Below, piece by piece: positions 1-6,039 of a stretch of DNA of 6,258 bases. The notes beneath the pieces are model-generated. The model did not search any database, had not been told where the DNA came from, and was given only the letters and a program-made list of their open reading frames with translations. How positions within the stretch are numbered: the first letter of the stretch is position 1; each line of letters starts with the position of its first letter. Source of the stretch: Deltaproteobacteria bacterium. GTDB taxonomy: Bacteria > Desulfobacterota > Desulfobacteria > Desulfobacterales > UBA11574. The position numbers and the translations under genes are program-made. The stretch is from positions 1-6,258 of the forward strand of contig JAFDCA010000666.1 in the NCBI GenBank assembly GCA_019313025.1, given 5' to 3'.

Positions 1-5
1 AAACG

Positions 6-20
6 AATCTTCTAAAGATT
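6..20. repeat. Short palindrome upstream of the kinase start
   Basis: AATCTT, spacer CTA, AAGATT: a perfect 6-bp inverted repeat ending 22 bases before ATG 43 and 14 bases before the GGAG site. It could be an operator or a small leader hairpin. The window begins too close upstream to identify a promoter. Confidence 0.35.
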
Positions 21-42
21 TGTGAATCATATATGGAGTATC

Positions 43-1536
43 ATGGGCGTAAAGACTGAAAAAGAATATTTGCTCAAAGCGATCGACGCTTTTAAGAGAA
101 GGTTCATTGTGGTTTCACCTGAATTTAAAATTCTTTCTGCCAACTTCAAACCGAACGGCGTTTCCGATTCTAACGTCGTTGGAAAGTGTTGTTATGAAGT
201 GTTCTATGAACGATCATTTCCCTGTGAAAATTGTGCGGTTAAAGAATCCATTGAAAAGCGTAAACCCACGTTAAAACCCAAACCCGAAAATACATTGGAT
301 ATCGATGAGATGCCCTGTTATTTCTCGTATCCCATCTATTCCGGGGATGAAATCGAAGCCTTTGTCAGCATGGATTTTGATCTTCCTACCCGAGGCGGAC
401 TCGAAGAAAAACTTCAGCGTTCCAATGCCTTTTTACGAAATCTCATTTTCAGCGCTGTGGATGGTGTCATTGCATCGGATAAAACAGGCAAGATTCTCAT
501 CTTCAATGATGCCGCCACCAATGTTTTCGGATATACGGTGGATGAAGCACTCAATCATATCAATGTTCGGGATATTTATCCGGGAAATAATGCCTATGAA
601 GTCATGCGAAATCTCAGAAGTGACGATTACGGCGGAAAGGGTAAACTCCGATCGTATCAGGTCGACGTCATCAGTAAAGGCGGTGAAATCATTCCTATCT
701 TCTTGAATGCAAGTATTATCTATGAGAACGGACAAGAGATCGCAACCATCGGCTTTTTTCATGATCTTCGAGAAGAACTCCGGATGAAACAAGAGCTTGA
801 AAAAACGCAGCTTCAACTTCTTCAGGCGGAAAAGATGTCGTCTTTAGGTAAACTGGCTGCCGGCGTGGCACACCAGTTGAACAATCCCCTCGGTGGAATT
901 ACGCTATATGCCAAATTGATTATGGAAGAATATGACCTGGAGGAGGGTGTCAAAGAAGATTTGGATAGAATTTTAAAGGACGCGAATAGGTGCCGGGATA
1001 CGGTAAAGGAACTCTTAGAGTTTACCCGGCAGACACGCCATTTAATGCGACCCCATGACATTAACCGAGCAATTAACCGGACGCTTTTTCTTTTGGAAAG
1101 CCAGACCTTATTCCATAATATCGTAATAAAAAAGGATCTGGCCCCGTCACTTCCACTGGTTCTTTCCGACATACAGCAGCTGTATCATCTGTTTATGAAT
1201 GTTATACTCAATGCAGCCCAGGCCATGGAGGGGAGGGGGACACTTTCCGTAAAGAGTTATCTTCTTTCCGGCGGTGAACAGGTATGTATAGCAATATCCG
1301 ACACAGGCCCGGGAATATCCGAAGCGCATCTTCCCCACATTTTCGAACCTTTTTTTACCACCAAAGACGAAGGAAAGGGAACCGGTCTGGGTCTCAGCCT
1401 GGCCTACCGAATCGTTCAAAATCATGGGGGCCAAATCCGTGCTGAAAGCACACCCGGAAAAGGAGCAATATTCTCTATCATACTTCCCATCGGCCTGAAT
1501 GAAAAGGAAGGAGGCGAATTTGGAAATAAAACCTGA
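43..1536 (+). CDS. Cytoplasmic PAS-PAS sensor histidine kinase
   Basis: Sensor kinase of 497 residues if it starts at ATG 43. Domains in order: an N-terminal PAS-like region (about 10-115) with a Cys cluster (C49, C50, C61, C64); a second PAS domain (about 126-242); a coiled-coil linker; a HisKA domain with phospho-acceptor H277 in an A-H-Q-L-N-N-P-L box; and a HATPase domain with N-box N390, G1 box D-T-G-P-G-I (D420), F box F-E-P-F-F-T-T-K and G2 box G-K-G-T-G-L-G-L. The NtrB/ZraS-like H-box suggests autophosphorylation on His and transfer to a receiver. I see no membrane segment or signal peptide, so it is probably cytosolic. ATG 43 is preferred because GGAG lies at 35-38; an in-frame GTG at 22 has no convincing ribosome site. 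An in-frame TAA at 13-15 shows the gene starts inside the window. Its end overlaps the next gene, so the two are probably co-transcribed. The signal is unknown. Confidence 0.9.
   Translation: MGVKTEKEYLLKAIDAFKRRFIVVSPEFKILSANFKPNGVSDSNVVGKCCYEVFYERSFPCENCAVKESIEKRKPTLKPKPENTLDIDEMPCYFSYPIYSGDEIEAFVSMDFDLPTRGGLEEKLQRSNAFLRNLIFSAVDGVIASDKTGKILIFNDAATNVFGYTVDEALNHINVRDIYPGNNAYEVMRNLRSDDYGGKGKLRSYQVDVISKGGEIIPIFLNASIIYENGQEIATIGFFHDLREELRMKQELEKTQLQLLQAEKMSSLGKLAAGVAHQLNNPLGGITLYAKLIMEEYDLEEGVKEDLDRILKDANRCRDTVKELLEFTRQTRHLMRPHDINRAINRTLFLLESQTLFHNIVIKKDLAPSLPLVLSDIQQLYHLFMNVILNAAQAMEGRGTLSVKSYLLSGGEQVCIAISDTGPGISEAHLPHIFEPFFTTKDEGKGTGLGLSLAYRIVQNHGGQIRAESTPGKGAIFSIILPIGLNEKEGGEFGNKT
1508..1514 (+). 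promoter_or_regulatory. Ribosome binding site that decides a TTG start
   Basis: AAGGAGG lies 5 bases before the TTG at 1520, inside the end of the upstream kinase gene. The alternative ATG at 1499 has no Shine-Dalgarno sequence before it, so the TTG start fits better. Confidence 0.6.
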
Positions 1537-3007
1537 CGCCGTGGTGTTGGTTGTTGATGACGAGCAAGACATTCGTGATGCATCTGAACGTATCCTTTCT
1601 CGGGCCGGCTATCAGGTCCAAAAGGCGTCTCGCGGAGACCAAGCAATGGATATCATTAATAAGGACAGCGTCGATATTGTCCTTCTTGACTTAAAAATGC
1701 CGGGCATGGACGGGCTGGAAGTATTGGCGAGAATTCGAGAGCAGAACACCCAAATTCAAGTTATTGTGATTACAGGATATGCCACGGTAGAAACCGCCAT
1801 CGAAGCCATGAAACAAGGGGCCTATGATTTCATTCCCAAGCCTTTTGAACCTGACCAGCTTAGAATCGTCGTCCATCGCGCCTGGGAGAAGATTCGTTTC
1901 GTTCGAGAGGCTGAAAAGCTTGAGCAGGAGAGAAATCGAACCTTATCCGATCTGGATACGGAAAAAAGCCGCGTACGCACCATCATCGAATCATTCCCAA
2001 GCGGGGTTGTGGTGACCGATTCTAAAGGAATGGTGGTGTTGATGAATCCGGCCTTTAAGCACCTTCTCGGTCTCGACCCCGATCTGATAGCCGGTAAAGA
2101 AATAGAAGCGTATCTTCCTGACAAGGAACTGTGTCAACTGGTCATGGAAATTTCCCGTGGAAAATATGTGGATTATGATGATCTGGGGGATTATGAATTT
2201 TCTGTCTCAAATGAAAAACATCTTTTGGCCAGAGGACAACCGGTTTTGGGTGAAAGAAAAGAATGTCTCGGAGCGGTTCTCAATATTGTGGATATTTCTG
2301 ATATGAAGTTATTGGATCAGCTTAAATCAGAATTTGTAGCAAAAGTATCCCACGAACTTCGATCCCCCCTTTCAACCATTCATGAGCAACTTGCTCTTGT
2401 TATTAAGGACATGGTCGGAGAGGATTACGCTCAGGACCAGAACATACTTGCCCGTGCTCAAGAAAAAACCAGGGGGCTCATCGCGCTGATCGGGGACCTG
2501 CTTGATCTTTCAATGATCGAGGAAGGAATTATTTGTCATGAACCCCAGCCGATCCGACTCGAAGAGATTCTTAAAAATATCATCGAGTTTTTAGAAACCC
2601 GCGCCAGTCAAAAAAAACAATCTCTTACACTCGAACTTCCGGAAACACCCCTTCCCGAACTCATCGCCGATCCCATTGCCCTTGAAAGTATTTTTGGAAA
2701 TCTGATTACCAATGCCATTAATTACACACAAGATGGTGGAGATATTATCATAACGGTTGAAATGGCCGGAATCAACGTACGGGTAAGGGTTAAAGACAAT
2801 GGATTTGGTATCGCCGACAAATATCTGGATAAAATCTTTGATCGGTTTTACAGGGTAAAAGACGATAAAACCCGATACATTACCGGAACCGGTCTTGGGC
2901 TGCCCATCGTCAAAGGACTTCTCGATTCCATGGGCGGACTCATCGATGTAGAAAGCGAGCCTGGAAAAGGGAGTGTGTTTACCGTTTTACTTCCCGTCAA
3001 GACTTGA
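1520..3007 (+). CDS. Receiver-PAS-histidine kinase hybrid protein
   Basis: Protein of 495 residues from TTG 1520 (502 from ATG 1499). Domains: an N-terminal receiver (about 6-120) with acidic pair D13/D14, phospho-acceptor D57 in L-L-D-L-K-M-P-G-M-D-G, T85 and K107; a charged coiled-coil linker; a PAS domain (about 153-261); HisKA with H278 in V-S-H-E-L-R-S-P-L; and HATPase with N398, D426 (D-N-G-F-G-I) and G-T-G-L-G-L near 456-461. All the catalytic residues I can check are present, so it should both receive a phosphoryl group and act as a kinase. It has no membrane segment and no DNA-binding or other output domain. The start overlaps the preceding kinase gene by 17 bases, indicating translational coupling. 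The preceding kinase has no receiver of its own, so H277 of that protein to D57 here is a plausible relay step (inference). The gene ends 3 bases from the convergent aroE. Confidence 0.9.
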   Translation: MEIKPDAVVLVVDDEQDIRDASERILSRAGYQVQKASRGDQAMDIINKDSVDIVLLDLKMPGMDGLEVLARIREQNTQIQVIVITGYATVETAIEAMKQGAYDFIPKPFEPDQLRIVVHRAWEKIRFVREAEKLEQERNRTLSDLDTEKSRVRTIIESFPSGVVVTDSKGMVVLMNPAFKHLLGLDPDLIAGKEIEAYLPDKELCQLVMEISRGKYVDYDDLGDYEFSVSNEKHLLARGQPVLGERKECLGAVLNIVDISDMKLLDQLKSEFVAKVSHELRSPLSTIHEQLALVIKDMVGEDYAQDQNILARAQEKTRGLIALIGDLLDLSMIEEGIICHEPQPIRLEEILKNIIEFLETRASQKKQSLTLELPETPLPELIADPIALESIFGNLITNAINYTQDGGDIIITVEMAGINVRVRVKDNGFGIADKYLDKIFDRFYRVKDDKTRYITGTGLGLPIVKGLLDSMGGLIDVESEPGKGSVFTVLLPVKT

Positions 3008-3010
3008 TAG

Positions 3011-3829
3011 TTAGAATTTTTCGTCAAGCGCCTTTATAAATTCCTCGGGAGGCACCTGGATTCCTGTCCAGAGCGCCAGAGTGCGCCTGGACTGATATGC
3101 AAGGGATGGCAGACCATCCATGAACCTTGCACCAATGCGTCGGGCCATATCCTGCCAGAAATTTTCAATGCGGCCATAATTGAGATCCACCACCATCTCA
3201 CAATCCTTTATACCGAGTTTGTCAACGAATACTTTCATTTCCGGAGACTCATCAGGGCTTGAAACAGAAGTGGTGTTGACCACGATGTTGACGGACAAGG
3301 TTCTATCCGCAAGTTCATCAAGGCTTAGGGCTTCTCCTCCGAAACGATCGACCATTTGGCGTGTTTTGATTTCGTCTCGGCCGGAAACGAAAATAGAGGT
3401 TGTTCTCAACCAATTCAAAATAAACACAATGGCTTTGGCGGCTCCCCCGGTACCGAAAACCAGGGCTGATTTCCCCTCAAGGTCAAATCCCGATTCACTC
3501 AGGGCATCCATGAAACCAATGGCGTTGGTATTGTATCCTTTCAGTATATTCCCGTTACGAACGACGGTGTTGATGGCACCGATAATATTTGCGCCCTCTG
3601 AGAGAATGTCCAGGTGCGGTATGACTTTTTCTTTATAGGGTATCGTTATATTTGCGCCGGCGATATTCAGAATTTTCAGGCTTTGCAACGCCGAACCGAT
3701 CTGGTCGGGTTCGACTCTGAACGGCACATATGCGCCTTTTATTCCGATCCGTTTCAGCACCGTTGAAAATATGGTCGGCGACTTTGAACGCATGACCCGT
3801 TCATCGCCCAAGATACAATATACTTGCAT
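3011..3829 (-). CDS. aroE: Shikimate dehydrogenase (AroE family), divergent, Asn102
   Basis: NADP-dependent reduction of 3-dehydroshikimate to shikimate in the chorismate pathway; cytosolic. The 272 residues match the usual AroE length. Visible family features: S15 and S17 of the S-x-S-P substrate loop, N-x-T-x-P-x-K with catalytic Lys K66, G-A-I-N-T (N87), a Rossmann loop G-T-G-G-A-A-K at 126-132, N-T-T-S at 185-188, D-L-N-Y (Y218), and a C-terminal Y-Q with Q246 followed by L-W-T-G. The G-x-N-T-D motif, whose Asp pairs with the catalytic Lys, reads G-Y-N-T-N: Asn102, codon AAC, one transition from Asp GAC. Other motifs also drift (R-S-K-S-P instead of H-S-x-S-P), so it may be a lineage-specific variant, a low-activity enzyme or an AroE-like enzyme on another substrate. 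The start at 3829 has no strong ribosome site; the next in-frame Met is residue 13, inside the substrate loop. It lies downstream of the terminator at 3958-3988, so it probably has its own promoter. Confidence 0.88.
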   Translation of the reverse strand: MQVYCILGDERVMRSKSPTIFSTVLKRIGIKGAYVPFRVEPDQIGSALQSLKILNIAGANITIPYKEKVIPHLDILSEGANIIGAINTVVRNGNILKGYNTNAIGFMDALSESGFDLEGKSALVFGTGGAAKAIVFILNWLRTTSIFVSGRDEIKTRQMVDRFGGEALSLDELADRTLSVNIVVNTTSVSSPDESPEMKVFVDKLGIKDCEMVVDLNYGRIENFWQDMARRIGARFMDGLPSLAYQSRRTLALWTGIQVPPEEFIKALDEKF

Positions 3830-3957
3830 TGGAAAATCATCACTTATTGACCGAAAGACTCCCCCGCAAAGGGAACACGCCGGTCATAGCGTTAAGGAAA
3901 CCCCGTTTTACCTATAAAGCGGCAATCAAAATTTGATCATATCGATTCTTGCGAGAC
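3830..3957. other. Intergenic region upstream of aroE
   Basis: About 128 bases with no supportable gene. It should hold the aroE promoter, but I could not identify a convincing -35/-10 pair. It contains the small palindrome ATCAAA-A-TTTGAT at 3925-3937, which could be an operator. No riboswitch structure is recognised. Confidence 0.4.
3925..3937. repeat. Palindrome ATCAAA-A-TTTGAT upstream of aroE
   Basis: Perfect 6-bp half-sites around a single A, between the upstream operon's terminator and aroE. Possible regulator site; AT-rich palindromes of this size also occur by chance. Confidence 0.3.
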
Positions 3958-3988
3958 AAAAAACCTGCACCATCTTCTGGGGCAGGTT
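3958..3988 (-). terminator. Intrinsic terminator of the Fe-S oxidoreductase operon
   Basis: In the minus-strand RNA, AACCTGC (3988-3982) pairs with GCAGGTT (3968-3962). One mismatch and three inner pairs follow, closing a 5-base loop at 3973-3977. A run of six U (3963-3958, two of them in the stem) comes directly after. It begins 56 bases past the TAG at 4045-4047. The plus-strand side has no T-tract, so it works for the minus strand only and separates this operon from aroE. Confidence 0.8.
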
Positions 3989-4044
3989 ATTCGTAGAGAT
4001 ATTTGTAAAAGCAAACGATACGTGAATTAATAGCGCAACGTCTC

Positions 4045-5343
4045 CTATAACCCGAACTCGGCCAAATCCGACCCGAGATACTCACGTTCATTTTCACCGA
4101 GAATCCCCAAAGACAAGCATATAATGGTCCATAAATGCGTCGTGTGGTACTTCCCGTCATAATGTTCTTTCAAATCGTGAATTTGTGCATGGCAGTTGTG
4201 GCAAGGTGTCAGACAGTAATCAGCTCCGGTTTCCATGATCTGTTCAAATTTACGCTTGCCGTAATAACGCCGGGCCTCGGGAAATCCGGATTGCAGGAAT
4301 CCGCCACCGCCGCCGCAACAGTAATTGTTCGACCTGTTGGGATTCATATCAATAAAATTTTCCTCGCCCACCACCGATTTTACAACATACCGCATGTCTT
4401 CTGCCACCGGATCACCGAAGCTCTTTCGAACCAGCTGGCATGGATCCTGTACCGTAAACTTTATTTTCAGATCCTTGTTCCAGTCGGAATTCACCTTCAG
4501 TTTTCCTTCCCGAATCCACTGGGCATAATACTGAATGATGCTTTTGCACTCAAAGTTATGTTCAATATTGAATCTTTGCAATCCGACCCGGACTGCAAAA
4601 AGTTCGTGTCCTCACTCTGTATTGAGCCAGACCTTGCATTTAAGGTCATCCACCGCTTTGGCCTTGACCCGAACAATTTTCTCCCAATTTTCCAGATCTG
4701 CACAGAAGAGACAGTAGTTTTCCGCAGCCCAACCCTTGGAGCCATATGTCCAATCGGCACCCACAAGGTGTAAAATTTTCCACAACGGCACCATCTCATC
4801 CGGCTCGGTTACCGGTTCGCGAGAATTTTGGTTAAGAAAAAAATAGGCACCTTCCTTATCCATAGGGGCTTGAAGGTCTTCAAACCCGGGCTGTGTTTCC
4901 CGGACTTCTTCAGCAACATCTTCGACCACAAATCGCCAGTCTTCTTCATTGGCACCCATGGCACTGCACGTATCGTTCTTAAGCGCCATTTCACAAGATC
5001 CCCGAATGCCCTTGGGCTGATCTTCTTTAGGCCAGTTGCTGCGGATGTTAAAAACAAGTGCTGGGATATCGATTTTCATAGGGCATGCGTACACACAGCG
5101 GGTGCACATGGTGCACGTCCATGCCCACTTGGAATTCAAAATCTCATCGTCGAGACCCAAAGATGCCAAACGAAGAAATTTTCTGGGATCCATATCTTCC
5201 AGTCCTGTTGCCGGGCAACCCGCCGAGCACATCCCGCACGTTAAACACAGATTCAGGTTCCCTCCTTCTGGGAGAAGATCCATCACATGTTCTTTGAAAG
5301 TGCTTTTTTTCTTCCTTTTAATCTCAATAATCTGGGATGACAT
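4045..5343 (-). CDS. Selenocysteine-containing HdrC-HdrB-type (HdrD-like) Fe-S oxidoreductase
   Basis: One 432-residue protein read through an in-frame TGA (4612-4614) as Sec244. The N-terminal HdrC-like part binds two [4Fe-4S] clusters: C33/C36/C39/C43 and C77/C80/C83/C87, both C-x2-C-x2-C-x3-C-P. The C-terminal HdrB-like part has a complete CCG domain: C302, C342-C343-G-G-G-G-G, C381-x-x-C384, the pattern that binds the catalytic cluster in HdrB, HdrD and GlpC-type proteins. The first CCG-like half is degenerate, with A-A near 206-207 where C-C is expected, but it ends in N-T-E-Sec-G-H where relatives are expected to have Cys. Reading past the TGA continues in the same frame with no other stop, and the hairpin at 4573-4601 fits a bacterial SECIS. 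The start has GGAGG at 5349-5353, 5 bases upstream. A conventional caller would split it into 4612-5343 and a TTG-initiated 4045-4581; that TTG has no proper ribosome site. It probably reduces a disulfide or passes electrons from a cytosolic partner. Substrate unknown. A pseudogene or sequencing error is the alternative. Confidence 0.85.
4573..4601 (-). promoter_or_regulatory. Bacterial SECIS-like hairpin
   Basis: RNA stem-loop in the minus-strand transcript starting at nucleotide 11 after the UGA: a 12-bp uninterrupted stem closing the 5-base loop GGGUC (4589-4585), with loop G at nucleotides 23-25. A G-U-containing apical loop about 20-25 bases after the UGA is what SelB recognises in known bacterial SECIS elements such as E. 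coli fdhF, whose loop also contains GGUC. Two pairs are G-U wobbles in this RNA but would be A-C mismatches on the opposite strand. The stem also encodes protein (residues about 248-257). Confidence 0.78.
4612..4614 (-). other. In-frame TGA, predicted selenocysteine codon (Sec244)
   Basis: The codon is TGA on the minus strand, between Glu243 and Gly245 in N-T-E-x-G-H. A Cys codon TGC or TGT differs by one base. The frame stays open on both sides for the full expected protein, and a SECIS-like hairpin follows at the right distance. Confidence 0.82.
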
Positions 5344-5346
5344 TAT

Positions 5347-5353
5347 CCCCTCC
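5347..5353 (-). promoter_or_regulatory. Ribosome binding site of the Fe-S oxidoreductase
   Basis: GGAGGGG in the minus-strand RNA; its GGAGG core ends 5 bases before ATG 5343-5341. Strong match and spacing, supporting this start. Confidence 0.7.
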
Positions 5354-5359
5354 TTTAAA

Positions 5360-5418
5360 TTGAAGATTGACGTTTGAAAATTGAATAGCTAATATCATCA
5401 ATCTTCAACTGAAGATTG
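5360..5418. repeat. Three-copy inverted/direct repeat in the response regulator to Fe-S gene gap
   Basis: TTGAAGATTGA (5360-5370) is exactly inverted as TCAATCTTCAA (5398-5408). A third copy follows in the first orientation (TGAAGATTG, 5410-5418). The middle copy can pair with either flank: an 11-bp stem across a 27-base loop, or an 8-bp stem (5399-5406 with 5411-5418) with loop AACT. The outer copies are direct repeats sharing TGAAGATTG-x-CGT. No U-tract follows on the minus strand, so it is not a standard terminator. It could be an operator pair, a processing site or an attenuator. Confidence 0.6.
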
Positions 5419-5452
5419 TCGTCACACATACGGAACCGTTTTTGCTGTCCGG

Positions 5453-5839
5453 TTAGCCGAGAAGCTGTTTGATACTTTCCGTAATTTGTTCTGCTGAAGC
5501 TGGTTTGGCGATATAGTCATCCGCCTCCGTCGCCATTCCATCCCGATGGGTATATCGGGTTGACGTCACATGGGATGCCACTGCGGTTAACAGAATGATG
5601 GGAATATCGACACATTTTTCATCGGCTTTTAGTTTCTTACACACCTCGTATCCGTCCATTTCAGGCATCATTACATCCAGAACAATGGCGTCCGGCCGAT
5701 TTGCATGGACTTTTTCCAAACCTTCAACACCGTTATAAGCAACATCAACCTCAAAGCCCTCCTTTTCCAACTGCCCTTGTACGATGGAACAGAAATCAGG
5801 CTCATCATCGACAACTAAAATTCTTTTTTTTTCAGTCAT
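5453..5839 (-). CDS. Stand-alone response regulator receiver protein
   Basis: Single receiver domain of 128 residues with no output domain. Acidic residues D11 and D12, phospho-acceptor D55 in V-L-D-V-M-M-P-E-M-D-G, T85 and K112 are all present, so phosphorylation should be possible. The stretch between T85 and K112 is several residues longer than in CheY-like domains and is rich in His, Arg, Thr and Tyr (residues 89-104), placing extra sequence near the alpha4 signalling face. GGAGGG at 5845-5850, 5 bases before the ATG, supports the start. It lies between metF and the HdrCB-type selenoprotein on the same strand, 113 bases before the latter's ATG, so co-transcription is likely. Without a DNA-binding domain it should act through protein contacts or as a phosphate carrier. 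Its kinase is unknown; the two kinases at 43-3007 are nearby candidates but are in a separate transcription unit. Confidence 0.9.
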   Translation of the reverse strand: MTEKKRILVVDDEPDFCSIVQGQLEKEGFEVDVAYNGVEGLEKVHANRPDAIVLDVMMPEMDGYEVCKKLKADEKCVDIPIILLTAVASHVTSTRYTHRDGMATEADDYIAKPASAEQITESIKQLLG

Positions 5840-5844
5840 AATAA

Positions 5845-5850
5845 CCCTCC
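5845..5850 (-). promoter_or_regulatory. Ribosome binding site of the response regulator
   Basis: GGAGGG in the minus-strand RNA, 5 bases before ATG 5839-5837. Confidence 0.65.
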
Positions 5851-5882
5851 TTATATTATGGTCATCTGCATGTCCTGTAGAA

Positions 5883-5900
5883 TTCCTGTATTATCAGGAA
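5883..5900. repeat. Palindrome TTCCTG-TATTAT-CAGGAA upstream of the response regulator
   Basis: Perfect 6-bp inverted repeat with a 6-base AT-rich spacer, 32 bases before the ribosome site of the response regulator. The symmetry and spacing suit a dimeric regulator site or a short leader hairpin. No T-tract follows. Confidence 0.4.
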
Positions 5901-6039
5901 CGCTTCACCTGAGTTATTGGACATTGACCCGCTTACCCTTAAGCTTAACTATATATTGTTACCCCCATAGCAATGGGCGGATTCTGGCGCCCCCGATTTT
6001 TAAATCATTGAGGCTATCCTCCGATCTAACAGTGAAGAA

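Larger units (their letters stand above)
5840..6039. other. Intergenic region between metF and the response regulator
   Basis: 200 bases with no supportable gene. It holds the response regulator's ribosome site, the palindrome at 5883-5900 and three weak 5-bp inverted repeats (5931-5944, 5964-5977, 5995-6006). None has the T-tract of a terminator on the minus strand, so readthrough from metF is possible. I found no convincing sigma-70 or sigma-54 promoter, though the length would allow one. Confidence 0.4.

Noticed and set aside
22..42. GTG start at 22 for the first kinase
   Set aside because: No ribosome site lies before it, while ATG 43 has GGAG at 35-38. The difference is only 7 residues and does not affect the domains.
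1499..1519. ATG 1499 as start of the receiver-kinase gene
   Set aside because: No Shine-Dalgarno sequence lies upstream, whereas TTG 1520 has AAGGAGG at ideal spacing. Not excluded.
4135..4773. 212-residue open frame on the plus strand
   Set aside because: It lies antisense to the Fe-S oxidoreductase, has no recognisable domain, and its length reflects the opposite gene's codon use. Similar shadows at 3180-3638 (plus), 4828-5244 (plus) and 1147-1572 (minus) were dropped for the same reason.
4045..5343. Two separate Fe-S protein genes, or a pseudogene with a nonsense mutation
   Set aside because: The frame is preserved across the TGA, all expected Fe-S motifs of the second half are intact, no ribosome site precedes the internal TTG at 4581, and a SECIS-like hairpin follows the TGA. 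A sequencing error remains possible but does not explain the hairpin.
5434..5454. Hairpin AACCG/CGGTT at the end of the response regulator as a terminator
   Set aside because: Only 5 bp with an 11-base loop, and no T-tract after it on the minus strand.
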